DNA of 64,000 bases, taken from the NCBI RefSeq assembly GCF_001425045.1, contig NZ_LMDJ01000001.1:185858-249857 (forward strand). Direction: 5' to 3'. Below the pieces are notes generated by a model. That model searched no databases. It had not been told where the DNA came from and worked only from the letters and a program-made list of their open reading frames with translations. Below are positions 19,007-29,997 of the stretch, one piece after another. Position 1 is the stretch's first letter; each line of letters opens with the position of its first letter. The stretch comes from Massilia sp. Root351 (GTDB lineage: Bacteria; Pseudomonadota; Gammaproteobacteria; Burkholderiales; Burkholderiaceae_D). The position numbers and the translations under genes are program-made.

Positions 19007-20491
19007 TTAGCCGTACGGCGTGTAAGCGAAACCGTTGGCGATCAGGCCGGCGTTCAGCGCCTGGCTTTCCAGACTCTCCGAGAATCCAAGCATCACCTGC
19101 GCCACGCTCACGCCGGCTGCCAGTCCGTTCATCCAGAACGCCTTGCCTTCCGCGTCCGGCTGGCGGTCCAGCGTGTTGACGTACAAGCCGGTGACCAGCG
19201 TGTCCAAATTGGTGATGCTGCCATACAGGTTCAGGAACTCCGGCGTCCGGGTGAAGCTGTCGGCGATCTGTTCGAGCGAGTAGCCGTTGTCCATCGCCTG
19301 CAGCCAGAAGCCCAGGCCTCCGGCCGCCGGTGCGCGGTTGAAGGCGCTCTGGAACAGGCGGAAAATCTGGCCGGCGCTGCCGCTGGCGTCCACGTCCAGC
19401 GCCAGGCTGCTGTCGGCGAACTGGATGCGCTCCACGCCCGTCAAGGTATTGACAGCGCCGCCTGCTGCCGCACCGACGGTGTAGCCGCCGGCCACGCCCG
19501 TCACCGTGTAGGCGGCGCGGTTGCCGGCGAGGACGACGGTGTCGATGCCTTCGCCGCCGTTGACGGCGTGGCCATTGTCGCCCAGGACGATGCTGTCCCT
19601 GCCGGTGCCGGCGTTAACCGACAGCCGCGCGCCGCCGCCAGTCACGCTGATGCGGTCATTGCCGTCGCCCGCCGCCACCAGCCAGTTCGTGTTGACGATG
19701 GCCGGCAGCGACACGCTGATCACGTCATTGCCGGCAAAGTTGGCTGCGTTGGCCAGCAGCTGCTGTTCGTTGGGCACCGTGCTGCCGGTGACCGCCATCG
19801 ATGCGCCGCTGATCAGGGCCGAGCTGCCGTCCACGTAGTACTGGGCATAGTCGGTGAGCGTTCCCGAGACGGTGGCGCTGGCGGTGCCCTGGCCGATGGC
19901 CGTGGCGTTGCCAGATATGTTGAAGGTGCCGGTGATGCGGCCGCCTTGTTCGAACAGCTCGGTGGTGCGGGTGAGGGTGTCCACCACGCCGGAGAAGATG
20001 TTGCCGTCGCTGACGATGGCGCCGTGCGCCTTGAGTACCGTGTTGCCGATCGTGCTGTCATAACCCGTTGCGCCGCTGGTGACCAGCTGCTGCAGCGTGA
20101 GTGTGCTGAACGTGCCGCCCTTGTTCGCCAGCAGCAGGCCGCCGCTGGCGTTGCTGGTATAGCCGAAGTTCAGCTGGCCGTCGTACACCAGGCGGTAGCT
20201 GCCCGACACGTGTTCTTCCAGCGAGCCGGCCGAGAAGTTGCCGCTGGCCGCGCCGGGATTCGTGTTGACCAGGCCAGCCAGGGTCTGGAATGCGCCGTCC
20301 GGGTAGTCCAGGTAGCCGTCCGGGCCGGCCAGCGAGCCGGTGGCGTAAGTGCTATGGGCGGCGGTGAAGTTGGCGCCGGCCGTGATGAATTTTCCGACCT
20401 CGCCGGCAAGCGAGGCGGTGGGACGCGCGGTGCGGTGGGCTTCCAGGGTGGCCAGCATGGCCTGGCTGAAATTAACGGTAACGGTAGTCAT
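19007..20491 (-). CDS. DUF4214-containing RTX/bulb-type repeat protein
   Basis: 494 residues. The N-terminal half is Gly/Ser/Thr-rich and beta-predicted. It is followed by hemolysin-type calcium-binding-like segments (GDGNDRISV, GTGRDSIVLGDNGH, GGEGIDTVVL). The C-terminal 120 residues (FRLFQSAFNRAPAAGGLGFW, then PDAEGKAFWMNGLAAG) match DUF4214. There is no N-terminal signal peptide, consistent with type I secretion through a C-terminal signal. Role unknown; related proteins are predicted S-layer, adhesin or matrix components. No dedicated ABC exporter is adjacent. Confidence 0.75.
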   Translation of the reverse strand: MTTVTVNFSQAMLATLEAHRTARPTASLAGEVGKFITAGANFTAAHSTYATGSLAGPDGYLDYPDGAFQTLAGLVNTNPGAASGNFSAGSLEEHVSGSYRLVYDGQLNFGYTSNASGGLLLANKGGTFSTLTLQQLVTSGATGYDSTIGNTVLKAHGAIVSDGNIFSGVVDTLTRTTELFEQGGRITGTFNISGNATAIGQGTASATVSGTLTDYAQYYVDGSSALISGASMAVTGSTVPNEQQLLANAANFAGNDVISVSLPAIVNTNWLVAAGDGNDRISVTGGGARLSVNAGTGRDSIVLGDNGHAVNGGEGIDTVVLAGNRAAYTVTGVAGGYTVGAAAGGAVNTLTGVERIQFADSSLALDVDASGSAGQIFRLFQSAFNRAPAAGGLGFWLQAMDNGYSLEQIADSFTRTPEFLNLYGSITNLDTLVTGLYVNTLDRQPDAEGKAFWMNGLAAGVSVAQVMLGFSESLESQALNAGLIANGFAYTPYG

Positions 20492-20521
20492 TGCGTATCT
20501 TCTTAATAAGGACAGCGATCA

Positions 20522-21025
20522 TCAGCGGGACAGCTCTACGTCCACCCATACAGCATACGCTAAATGCTTGTTTTGCCAAACTGCGCCGCCGCGTATGGCC
20601 GCGTCGCAGGAGACGGACTGGCCTTCGATCTCTTCGCGCCGCTGGCGGTCGCGGAAGGCTTGCGCGTCCTTCTGCGACAGGTAGCCCGTCATGCGGCCCG
20701 CAATGAATACCGCGACCGGCTTGTCGTCATAGGGATTGAGCGGGTCCACCGCCAGCACCGCCTGCAGGCGCGAGTCGGCGCCCTGGTCGCCGTGCTCGCC
20801 CGCCAGCGCGCGCACGGTGGCGAGGTAGCGCGATTCGGCCACCACCTCGGTCAGCATGCGGCCGCCGTCGGACCAGTGCTTCACCGGCGCCGCCGGCTGT
20901 GCGGGCTCGTAAGCGCCTGCCTGCTTGGGGGCGGGCGCCGGCGGCACGCGGAAGCCCTTTTTCAGCAGCAGGTACATGGCGGCCAGGGACAGTGCCATGA
21001 TGGCAAGAAGGAGTGCATCGGTCAT
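20522..21025 (-). CDS. Membrane-anchored HIRAN-like domain protein
   Basis: 167 residues. A single N-terminal transmembrane helix (residues 3-21) is followed by a proline-rich linker and a domain with EVVAESRYLATVRAL, then LNPYDDKPVAVFIAGRMTGYLS. The order of a conserved V-GES-like strand, NPYD, AV-V and GYLS resembles HIRAN domains, which in helicase-like proteins bind 3' DNA ends. A free membrane-tethered version is unusual, and the domain call is from pattern recognition only. It is divergent from trmB and convergent with nothing. Confidence 0.6.
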   Translation of the reverse strand: MTDALLLAIMALSLAAMYLLLKKGFRVPPAPAPKQAGAYEPAQPAAPVKHWSDGGRMLTEVVAESRYLATVRALAGEHGDQGADSRLQAVLAVDPLNPYDDKPVAVFIAGRMTGYLSQKDAQAFRDRQRREEIEGQSVSCDAAIRGGAVWQNKHLAYAVWVDVELSR

Positions 21026-21079
21026 TGTGGGGAGGGCTAGTCGGTCAAAGCCGTATTATCGCAGGCCCGGCGCCGCCGG

Positions 21080-21108
21080 TGGTTGCTGCGGACCGGCTCA
21101 CGTATAAT
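21080..21108 (+). promoter_or_regulatory. Putative promoter of trmB
   Basis: A perfect -10 box TATAAT lies at 21103-21108, with a weak -35 (TGGTTG, 21080-21085) 17 bp upstream. The predicted start is about 30 bases before the trmB ATG at 21143. Confidence 0.45.
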
Positions 21109-21142
21109 GGCGGATCGTCCTTAGAATTCGTCCCTTACTCAC

Positions 21143-21871
21143 ATGTCTTCCGATACTCCAAACGATAACCCGGCCAACCCAGCACGCGCCATGCTTTACG
21201 ACCCGACCGAACACCGCATCCGCAGCTTCGTCACGCGCGCGGGCCGCCTGTCCACCGCGCAGGCGCGCGCGCTGGAAGAACTGGGTCCGAAATTCATGGT
21301 GCCTTACGTGAAAGCGCCGCTCGACTTCGAGCAAGCCTTTGGCCGCAAGGCGCCGGTGGTGCTGGAGATCGGCTTCGGCATGGGCGACACCACGTCGCAC
21401 ATCGCGCGCGGCATGCCGGAGAAGGACTTCCTCGGCGTGGAAGTGCACACGCCCGGCGTGGGCAGCCTGCTCAAGCAGATCGGCGAGCAGGAGCTGACCA
21501 ACCTGCGCCTGATCCAGCATGACGCGGTGGAAGTACTGAACAACATGATCCCGGACGGCTCGCTGCACGGCGTGCATGTGTTCTTCCCGGACCCATGGCA
21601 CAAGGCGCGCCACAACAAGCGCCGCCTGATCCAGGGCCCGTTCGTCAAACTGCTGACCGAGAAGCTGGCGCCGGGCGGCTACCTGCACTGCGCCACCGAC
21701 TGGCAGGAATACGCGGAGCAGATGCTGGAAGTGCTGGGCGCCGAGCCTGGCCTGCAAAACACGGCCGAAGGCTACGCGCCGCAGCCGGCCTACCGTCCGC
21801 TCACCAAGTTTGAAAACCGCGGCCTGAAACTGGGCCACGGCGTATGGGACCTGGTGTTCACCAAGAAGTAA
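21143..21871 (+). CDS. trmB: tRNA (guanine-N7-)-methyltransferase
   Basis: 242 residues. TrmB uses SAM to form m7G46 in the tRNA variable loop. Visible motifs are [11 protein letters not shown] (SAM-binding motif I), [28 protein letters not shown] (the highly conserved TrmB catalytic PDPW signature) and the C-terminal TKFENRG motif. Length is normal. Its stop codon abuts the stop of the convergent amidohydrolase gene with no gap, so the two transcripts must overlap. Confidence 0.96.
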   Translation: MSSDTPNDNPANPARAMLYDPTEHRIRSFVTRAGRLSTAQARALEELGPKFMVPYVKAPLDFEQAFGRKAPVVLEIGFGMGDTTSHIARGMPEKDFLGVEVHTPGVGSLLKQIGEQELTNLRLIQHDAVEVLNNMIPDGSLHGVHVFFPDPWHKARHNKRRLIQGPFVKLLTEKLAPGGYLHCATDWQEYAEQMLEVLGAEPGLQNTAEGYAPQPAYRPLTKFENRGLKLGHGVWDLVFTKK

Positions 21872-23662
21872 TCAAAAAGCCACCGCCTCGTACACGACCT
21901 TACCGCCCACCACGGTCTGCAGCACCTTGGTGTCGGCGATGTCCTCGGCCGGGACTTCCATGAAGTTCCGGTCCAGCACGATCAGGTCGGCCAGCTTGCC
22001 GACTTCCAGCGAACCCGTCTCCTTCTCCTGCCGCAGGGTGTACGCCGCGTTCATCGTGACGGCGCGCAGCACGGCCGCGCGCGGCATGCCGGGCGCCTCG
22101 CCCAGCCGGCCGGCGTACTCGGGTGGCGCCGGGTTGGCGGCGCCTTGCGCCGCAGTGCGCGTCACGCCCACTTTCAAGGCGTACCACAGGTTCAGCGGGT
22201 CCACCGGCCAGTCGCTGCCATAGGCGATGCGCGCGCCCGCGTCCAGCAGCAGCGATTGCGGCTGCACGATGGCGTAGCGTTCCTTGCCCAGGTATTCCTT
22301 CAGCGCCCCCACCGTGTCCGGCGCCGGCTTGGCCCATTGGAAGGACAGCACAGCCGTGGCGTCCAGCTGCTTGAAGCGGGGGAAGTCGGCCGGGTCCACG
22401 ATTTCGTCGTGCGCCAGTGCGGCGCGCACGTCCTTGCCTTCCGGCGCGGCGCGCAGCGTTTGCAGGGCGTTGAGGGTGTCGCGCACGGCGCCGTCGCCGT
22501 CGGCGTGGATGTGCGGGTCGATGCGGGCTTTTGCGAGCGCCGACAGCGTGGATTTCAGCAGCGCCGGGGTGAAGTAGCTGTCCGGTCCCTTGCTGGTGCC
22601 GGGCGCCCAGTGCGGATGCTGCGGCGTGCCCTGGTTCGTGTAGTAGGGCGCCAGCATGGTGCCGGTGAGGGCCGGCGCGGCGATCACGCCGTCCATGAAC
22701 AGCTTGGCGTGGCGCACCTGCATGGACGGCGCGGTGCGCGTGGGACCCTGGTCGAATCGCCTGGCGAGCTGACTGATTTCCTTGAACGCCTTGCCGGATA
22801 TGGCGTCCTGCGGATCGACCAGCACCGCGAAGTGCCCGCGCGCGGTGAGCTTGCCCTGCTTTTGCAGCTGCGAGAAGGCGGCCAGCGTCTCGGGATCGGT
22901 ATAGGCGTCGAGGAAGGTGGTGATACCCTGCTTGCGCATGGCCTCCAGCGCGGCGGAGGAGGCGGCCAGGTTTTCCTTCGGCGTGAGCACGGGCATGAAC
23001 TTGCTGACCATGTCCTGCGCCGCGTCCTCCAGGATGCCGGTGGCGTTGCCGGCGGCGTCGCGCGCGATTTTTCCGCCCTCAGGATCGGGCGTGCGGGCGG
23101 TGACGCCGGCCAGCTTCAGGGCTTTGGAGTTGAGCAGCACGGAGTGGCCGAAGGACGAGCGCACCACCACCGGGCGGCTGGTTTTAAGGCTGTCCAGCGC
23201 GGCGCTGGTGATCGCCACGCCGTCCGGCAGCATGCCCTGCTGGAACCAGTTCACCACCTTCAGCCAGCGCTGTGGAGCGGCGTTCTTCTCCTTGTCCAGG
23301 CAGGCCTGGATGCGTGCCTGGAACTGCGGCACCGTGAGCGGCTGATAGTCGAGGCTGCAATTGAGCAGGCGCGAGCCGCCGGATTGCGGATGCATGTGGC
23401 CGTCCACCAGCCCGGGCATCAGCATGCGGCCCTGCAGGTCGATCACGCGGGTCTGGCCGCTGGTGTGGGCTTGCGCGCCGGCGTTGTCGCCCACGTAGAC
23501 GATACGGCCGCCGCGCACGGCCAGCGCCTGCTGCACGCTGTCCTGCGCGTCCACGGTGTAGATGTAGCCGTTGCGGTAGACCGTGTCGGCCGGGGCGGCC
23601 GGGGAGGCAAGCGCCGCTGCCGGGAGCAGCAACAAGGTGAGGGCGAATCCGGTACCGCGCAT
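21872..23662 (-). CDS. Exported metal-dependent amidohydrolase (amidohydrolase_3 family)
   Basis: 596 residues with a signal peptide (LLLLPAAALASPAAP). The family pattern VDGHMHPQSGG (metal-binding HxH), a later HADGDGAVRD segment, ALAHDEIVD and YGSDWPVDP (final Asp) are present. YtcJ-type relatives hydrolyse N-acyl amino groups or formamides. Secretion suggests action on external amides, but the substrate is unknown. It may form a short unit with the EamA transporter 18 bases upstream on the same strand, linking hydrolysis to metabolite transport. Confidence 0.85.
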   Translation of the reverse strand: MRGTGFALTLLLLPAAALASPAAPADTVYRNGYIYTVDAQDSVQQALAVRGGRIVYVGDNAGAQAHTSGQTRVIDLQGRMLMPGLVDGHMHPQSGGSRLLNCSLDYQPLTVPQFQARIQACLDKEKNAAPQRWLKVVNWFQQGMLPDGVAITSAALDSLKTSRPVVVRSSFGHSVLLNSKALKLAGVTARTPDPEGGKIARDAAGNATGILEDAAQDMVSKFMPVLTPKENLAASSAALEAMRKQGITTFLDAYTDPETLAAFSQLQKQGKLTARGHFAVLVDPQDAISGKAFKEISQLARRFDQGPTRTAPSMQVRHAKLFMDGVIAAPALTGTMLAPYYTNQGTPQHPHWAPGTSKGPDSYFTPALLKSTLSALAKARIDPHIHADGDGAVRDTLNALQTLRAAPEGKDVRAALAHDEIVDPADFPRFKQLDATAVLSFQWAKPAPDTVGALKEYLGKERYAIVQPQSLLLDAGARIAYGSDWPVDPLNLWYALKVGVTRTAAQGAANPAPPEYAGRLGEAPGMPRAAVLRAVTMNAAYTLRQEKETGSLEVGKLADLIVLDRNFMEVPAEDIADTKVLQTVVGGKVVYEAVAF

Positions 23663-23680
23663 GCAGTTCTCCTGGTTTGT

Positions 23681-24583
23681 TTATCTCGCGCGGGCCTCCG
23701 TGCGGCCCAGCGCAGGCCAGGACGGCATGAAGGCCAGCAGGTTGCCGGCCAGGACCAGCGCCAGGCCGCAGAAGGCCAGCGCGGTCCAGTGGTAGTCCTC
23801 GAATATGGTGGACGCGCTCAGCGCCACGATGGGGAATAATACTGTGGAATAGGCAGCACGGTCAGGGCCGATGCGCCCGACCAGCATCAGATAGGCGGTG
23901 AAGGCGATCACCGAACCGGGAATGGCAAGGTAAAGCAGCGAACCGGCATAGCGCAGGCCCGGCTCCCAGGTGAAGGGGATGCCCAGCACCAGCGCGCCCA
24001 CGGTCAGGATGGAAGCGCCGATGGTCATGGCCCAGACGTTGGTCAGCCACGGCGCCAGGCCGAGCGCCTGCATGCGGCTGGACAGCAGGTTGCCGGTCGA
24101 GAAGCAGAGGGTGCCCAGCAAGGCCAGTCCCAGGCCGGCCAGCATGCCGCCGTCGTTCCAGTGGCCCTGCATCTGGGGCAGGAACAGCAGGGCGATGCCG
24201 CACAGGCCGAGCAGGGCGCCGCCCACCACCTGCGGGCGCAGCGCCCGGCCCAGGAACAGGCGGCCGTTCAGCGCGTTCCAGATCGGCGCGGTGGAGAAGA
24301 CCACGGCCACCAAGCCGCTCGGCACCCACTGGCTGGCATAGTAAAAGCAAAGGAAATTACAGCAGAACAGCGCCACGCCCTGCGCGGCCAGGTAAGGCCA
24401 GGCCGCGCGCGGCGGCCAAATTTTCTTGCGCATGGCAAACAGCACCAGCAGCAGCACTGCCGCCGCGATCCAGAAGCGGTAAGCGATGGACACGGGCGCC
24501 GGCACCACGCCGAGTTGGAACTTGATGGCGATCCAGGTCGTGCCCCAGATCAGGACGGTAAGCAGGTAAAGAAAAGCGTTCAT
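23681..24583 (-). CDS. EamA/DMT-family transporter
   Basis: About 300 residues with ten predicted hydrophobic helices. Two EamA repeats are visible, beginning with YLLTVLIWGTTWIAIKF and, in the second half, LGTLCFSTGNLLSS. DMT members export amino acids, nucleobases or drugs; the substrate here is unknown. ATG 24583 starts immediately before helix 1. The frame stays open upstream to 24910, but that extension translates the palindromic repeats and is not coding. The divergent AraC regulator is the likely controller. Confidence 0.87.
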   Translation of the reverse strand: MNAFLYLLTVLIWGTTWIAIKFQLGVVPAPVSIAYRFWIAAAVLLLVLFAMRKKIWPPRAAWPYLAAQGVALFCCNFLCFYYASQWVPSGLVAVVFSTAPIWNALNGRLFLGRALRPQVVGGALLGLCGIALLFLPQMQGHWNDGGMLAGLGLALLGTLCFSTGNLLSSRMQALGLAPWLTNVWAMTIGASILTVGALVLGIPFTWEPGLRYAGSLLYLAIPGSVIAFTAYLMLVGRIGPDRAAYSTVLFPIVALSASTIFEDYHWTALAFCGLALVLAGNLLAFMPSWPALGRTEARAR

Positions 24584-24676
24584 GGTGCGGTCCGTTAGAT
24601 GGCGAGCTGGCATGATGGCGCCGTCCCGTCCCCGCCGCTTGTCCCGGTTTGCGCAATTATCAGCCACCCTTGGCGA

Positions 24677-24737
24677 CCTGAGCCGCATCCCGCCAACTTC
24701 GGGGTCTGACCCCGAAGTTGGCGGGATGCGGCTCAGG
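24677..24737. repeat. 61-bp perfect palindrome (REP/BIME-like unit 1)
   Basis: Two exact 30-base arms surround one central T. The arms run from CCTGAGCCGCATCCCGCCAA to the core GGGGTC-T-GACCCC. As RNA it would form a very stable 30-bp hairpin. There is no T-tract, so it is not a standard terminator. It is the first of two related units in the EamA-AraC intergenic region. Confidence 0.9.
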
Positions 24738-24800
24738 CTGCTTGTGGGAGTTGTCCGATGGATGAGGGATAGTCCGATTTGGCGCAGCTTGCAAAGCGAG

Positions 24801-24859
24801 CTGAGCCGCATTCTTTCCCCTTCGGGGTCTGACCCCGGTTTTGGGGGAATGCGGCTCAG
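24801..24859. repeat. Second, diverged copy of the palindromic repeat
   Basis: It has the same outer arms (CTGAGCCGCATTC / GAATGCGGCTCAG) and the same core GGGGTCTGACCCC as the unit at 24677, with mismatches between (TTTCCCC versus GGTTTTGGG). The flanks after each palindrome (GCTGCTTGTGGGAGTTGTC versus GCTGGTTGTGGGAATTGTC, later TTGCGCAA/TTGGCGCAG) also match. The whole roughly 123-bp unit is therefore a diverged tandem duplication. Confidence 0.85.
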
Positions 24860-24960
24860 GCTGGTTGTGGGAATTGTCTGGGTGGGGAGGGATTGTCTGA
24901 TCTTGCGCAAATTGGGGCGGGCGGCGGGCGGGTGCTTGGCGGGCGTGCTAGACTTTTTGC

Positions 24961-25893
24961 ATGGCTACTTTTTCCCGCTCCGCTTTCGATACGGCCGCGC
25001 CGCCCGGCGCGGAGGCGATTTCGCATGCGGTCTTCAAGACCATGTCGAATACCGACGCGACCCTGGAGCGCTTTGCCTGGCTGGGCGACGGGCTGGCCGC
25101 CGCCATCTGGCAACGGGAGACGGATGAGGAAGTGACCACTTACTCGCAGCCGGGACACCATACCTTTTCCTGCTATCTGGGCGGCGGTTACCGCACCGAG
25201 CGCAATGGCGCGGGTGTGGCGCCGGGGCAGTATGGGGCGCCGCAGCGCCTGTGCACCTTGCCGGACTGGCACGAGTCGCACTGGCTGGTGCGTGACAAGC
25301 TGCGCCTGCTGCACGTGTATTTCATGCCGGAGCATTTCACCCGGCGCGCCGTGGTGGAGCTGGACCGCGAGCCGCGCGAGTTGACCCTGGCCGACCGCAC
25401 CTACTTCGAGGATCCGCGCCTGGTGCAGCTGTGCGAGGCGCTGGTGGCTTCGCCGTGGCAGGGCGCCGACGCGCTGCTGCGCGTGAACGAAATTACCCAC
25501 GCGACCTTGAGCGAGCTGCTGAAGTCACAGTCGATGATAGACCCGGGCGCGCGGCTGCGCGGCGGACTGGCGCCGGTGGTGCGGCGCAGGCTGGCGGAGT
25601 TTATCGAGGCCCACCTGGCCGAGGCCATCACGCTGGGCATGCTGGCGCAGGTGGCTTGCCTGTCCGAGTTCCACCTGGCGCGCATGTTCAAGGTGTCGTT
25701 CGGGATGCCGCCGTCGGCCTGGGTGGCGCAGCGCCGCCTGGACCGGGCGCGCAGCATGCTGAGGTCGGGCGAGTTGCCCTTGCAGCAGGTGGCGGATGCT
25801 TGCGGTTACGCGGACTTGAGCCATTTTAGCCACCGTTTCCGTGCCGCCACCGGCGCGCCGCCGGGACGCTACCGGCAGATCGTCGCCGCCTGA
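24961..25893 (+). CDS. AraC-family transcriptional regulator
   Basis: 310 residues. The C-terminal 100 residues form the two-helix-turn-helix DNA-binding domain (LGMLAQVACLSEFHLARMFK and ADACGYADLSHFSHRFR, ending GAPPGRYRQ). The N-terminal region is cupin-like, of the type that binds a small effector (GHHTFSCYLGGGYRTER). It is divergent from the EamA transporter, with the palindromic repeats in between, so it probably regulates that transporter/amidohydrolase unit and itself. Confidence 0.92.
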   Translation: MATFSRSAFDTAAPPGAEAISHAVFKTMSNTDATLERFAWLGDGLAAAIWQRETDEEVTTYSQPGHHTFSCYLGGGYRTERNGAGVAPGQYGAPQRLCTLPDWHESHWLVRDKLRLLHVYFMPEHFTRRAVVELDREPRELTLADRTYFEDPRLVQLCEALVASPWQGADALLRVNEITHATLSELLKSQSMIDPGARLRGGLAPVVRRRLAEFIEAHLAEAITLGMLAQVACLSEFHLARMFKVSFGMPPSAWVAQRRLDRARSMLRSGELPLQQVADACGYADLSHFSHRFRAATGAPPGRYRQIVAA

Positions 25894-25908
25894 CGCGCGC
25901 TCCAGCCT

Positions 25909-27735
<1,827 letters not shown>

Positions 27736-27744
27736 TTCTCTACT

Positions 27745-28578
27745 TTAATCGGCCCACACTACCAGGCCGGAATAATCGGTGGCGATTACCACCAGTCCGA
27801 ATATGATGCGATACCACGCAAAAATTGTGAAGTCGTGCGAGCTGATATAGCGCAACAACCAGCGCACGCAGAGGAAGGCCGACACGAATGCGGCTACCAT
27901 GCCGACGCCGAACATCGGCAAGTCGGCCGCCGACAGCAGCGCGCGTTCCTTGTACAGCGAGTATACCGTGGCCGACAGCAGCAGGGGAATGGCGAGGAAG
28001 AAGGAAAATTCCGTGGCCGCCTTGCGCGACAGGCCGAACATCATGCCGCCGATGATGGTGGCGCCGGAACGGCTGGTGCCGGGGATCAGCGCGAACGCCT
28101 GGGCGCAGCCGACCTTGAGCGCGTCCAGCGCGCTCATGTCGTCCACCGACTGCACGCGCACGGCGGCCGGGTTGACCTTGGCGCGCTTTTCCACCCACAG
28201 GATGACGAAGCCGCCCACGATGAAGGCCGCCGCTACCGGCACCGGCGAGAACAAATGCGCCTTGATGGCCTTGTTGAACAGGAAACCGAGGACGGCCGCC
28301 GGCAGGAAGCCGATCACCAGATTGGCGATGAAGCGCTGCGCCTTGGGATCGCTGAACATGCCGCTGAGTACCGAGGCCAGGCGTACGCGGTATTCCCACA
28401 TGACGGCGATGATGGCGCCGGTCTGGATCACGATCTCGAACACTTTCACTTTCTCGCCGACGAAATTGAGCAGGCTGCCGGCCAGGATCAGGTGGCCGGT
28501 GGAGGAGATGGGCAGGAATTCGGTAAAGCCTTCTACCAGGCCCATGATCAAGGCCTGCAACGCGAGTGTGATGTCCAT
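27745..28578 (-). CDS. uppP: Undecaprenyl-diphosphate phosphatase
   Basis: 277 residues, integral membrane. It recycles the undecaprenyl carrier for peptidoglycan and surface glycans and confers bacitracin tolerance. Family motifs are intact: [18 protein letters not shown] near the N-terminus and [13 protein letters not shown] in the second half, the latter carrying the catalytic Arg/Ser region. Length is standard for BacA/UppP. It lies directly upstream of recQ on the same strand. Confidence 0.97.
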   Translation of the reverse strand: MDITLALQALIMGLVEGFTEFLPISSTGHLILAGSLLNFVGEKVKVFEIVIQTGAIIAVMWEYRVRLASVLSGMFSDPKAQRFIANLVIGFLPAAVLGFLFNKAIKAHLFSPVPVAAAFIVGGFVILWVEKRAKVNPAAVRVQSVDDMSALDALKVGCAQAFALIPGTSRSGATIIGGMMFGLSRKAATEFSFFLAIPLLLSATVYSLYKERALLSAADLPMFGVGMVAAFVSAFLCVRWLLRYISSHDFTIFAWYRIIFGLVVIATDYSGLVVWAD

Positions 28579-28682
28579 ATTTGTCGTAATAGCAAGTGAT
28601 TGGGAAAAGGGCGTCGAAGCTTACCATGACCTGCCGCGTTCGCCCGCCCCCTATCGGGCGCGGCCCGCATTGTACCTTGCCG

Positions 28683-28703
28683 GTGATAAGCTGGACTTAT
28701 CAC
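28683..28703. promoter_or_regulatory. Candidate regulator site: inverted repeat GTGATAAG-N5-CTTATCAC
   Basis: Perfect 8-bp arms with a 5-bp spacer lie upstream of the MFS gene at 28780. A related half-site (ACTTATCGTGG, near 30880) occurs in the promoter region between the LysR gene and the aldo/keto reductase gene. A LysR-type site is a reasonable guess. Confidence 0.4.
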
Positions 28704-28779
28704 AGCCCCGGTAAAGTCGAATTGGATGTAAACGGACGGCAATTCCATACTCCTGCCATCGATCAAGCAGGAGCAAATC

Positions 28780-29997
28780 ATGACGACTATGAAGGAAACG
28801 GCAGCGCCGAAGGGACTGATAACACTGCTGGCGCTGGTGTGCGGCGTCTCCATCGCCAGCGGCTACTACGCGCAGCCGCTGCTGGGCGACATCGGCCGCG
28901 CGCTGGGCGTATCCGAAGCCTACGCGGGCGCGCTGCCCATGTTTACCCAGATCGGCATCGCCATCGGCGCGCTGCTGTTTCTGCCCCTGGGCGACATTGT
29001 CAATGACCGCAAGCTGATACTGGCTATGATTTGCGCGCACGTGGGCGCGCTTGCGCTGGTGGCCCTGGCGCCGTCCGCGCCGGCGCTGACCTGGGCCAGC
29101 GCGCTGATGGGCGTCACCACCATCACGCCTTATTTGCTGCCGGCCTACGCCGCCAAGATCGTGCCGCCGGCGCAGCGCGGCCACGTCACCGGCCTGCTGG
29201 TGCGCGGCATCTTCGCCGGCATCCTGCTGGCGCGCACGGCCAGCGGCTATATCGGCCACTACACGGACTGGCGCACGGTGTACTGGATCGCCGCCGCGCT
29301 GATGATGGCCATGGCGGCGCTGCTGGCCTGGCGCCTGCCGCCCACCATGCCGCGCAGCGATCTGAGCTATCCGCGCCTGCTGGCTTCCCTCTGGACCGTA
29401 TTCCGCCGGCAGCCGGTGGTGCGCTACGCCACCGCGCGCCAGGGTTTGATGTTCGGCGCCTTCAATGCCTTCTGGATCAGCCTGGTGTTCTACCTGGAGA
29501 CGCCGCGCTTCCACATGGGCAGCGACGTGGCCGGCCTGTTCGGCGTGATCGGTGCGGCAGGCGCCTTCGCCGCGCCTGTTTTCGGCAAGGTGGCCGACCG
29601 GCGCGGCCCGCTGTTCGCGGTGCGCCTGGGCACCGCCTTGGCACTGCTGGCGTGGATGGTGATGGCGCTGTTCGGCCAGCATCTGGCCGGGCTGGTGGCG
29701 GGCGTGCTGCTGCTGGACCTGGGGGTGACGGCCTCGCACGTGTCGAACCAGACCATGATCTACCACCTGGGGCAGGACATACGCGGCCGCGTCAGCACCA
29801 TCTACATCCTCGGCACCTTCATCGGCGCGGCGCTCATGTCCGGGCTGACGGCCTGGGTGTGGGGCCGCTGGGCCTGGAGCGGCGTGTGCGCGCTGGGCAT
29901 CGCCGCCACCGGGCTGGCGGTGGCGGTCAGCTTCGCCCAGAGAGCTCGGCCAGATCGAACTGGGCCCTGCGCGCTTCAGCCGCAACCAGTTCGATGA
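28780..29997 (+). CDS. MFS transporter (sugar-efflux/YnfM-like type)
   Basis: 405 residues with about twelve hydrophobic segments. The segment SGYYAQPLLGDIGRALGVSE in helix 1 and LPLGDIVNDRK in loop 2-3 are typical of this MFS group. A good ribosome site (AGGAG) precedes ATG 28780. The last 71 bases overlap the 3' end of the convergent LysR gene, and the final ARPDRTGPCALQPQPVR tail is read from that overlap, so the functional protein probably ends in the preceding helix. Substrate unknown. LysR neighbour and operator-like repeat suggest inducible control. Confidence 0.88.
   Translation: MTTMKETAAPKGLITLLALVCGVSIASGYYAQPLLGDIGRALGVSEAYAGALPMFTQIGIAIGALLFLPLGDIVNDRKLILAMICAHVGALALVALAPSAPALTWASALMGVTTITPYLLPAYAAKIVPPAQRGHVTGLLVRGIFAGILLARTASGYIGHYTDWRTVYWIAAALMMAMAALLAWRLPPTMPRSDLSYPRLLASLWTVFRRQPVVRYATARQGLMFGAFNAFWISLVFYLETPRFHMGSDVAGLFGVIGAAGAFAAPVFGKVADRRGPLFAVRLGTALALLAWMVMALFGQHLAGLVAGVLLLDLGVTASHVSNQTMIYHLGQDIRGRVSTIYILGTFIGAALMSGLTAWVWGRWAWSGVCALGIAATGLAVAVSFAQRARPDRTGPCALQPQPVR

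Noticed and set aside
24677..24737. Perfect palindrome as a bidirectional terminator
   Set aside because: No T-tract on either side and it lies between divergent, not convergent, genes.
24584..24910. Upstream extension of the EamA transporter
   Set aside because: Translates palindromic repeats into a repeated proline-rich peptide; helix 1 begins at ATG 24583.
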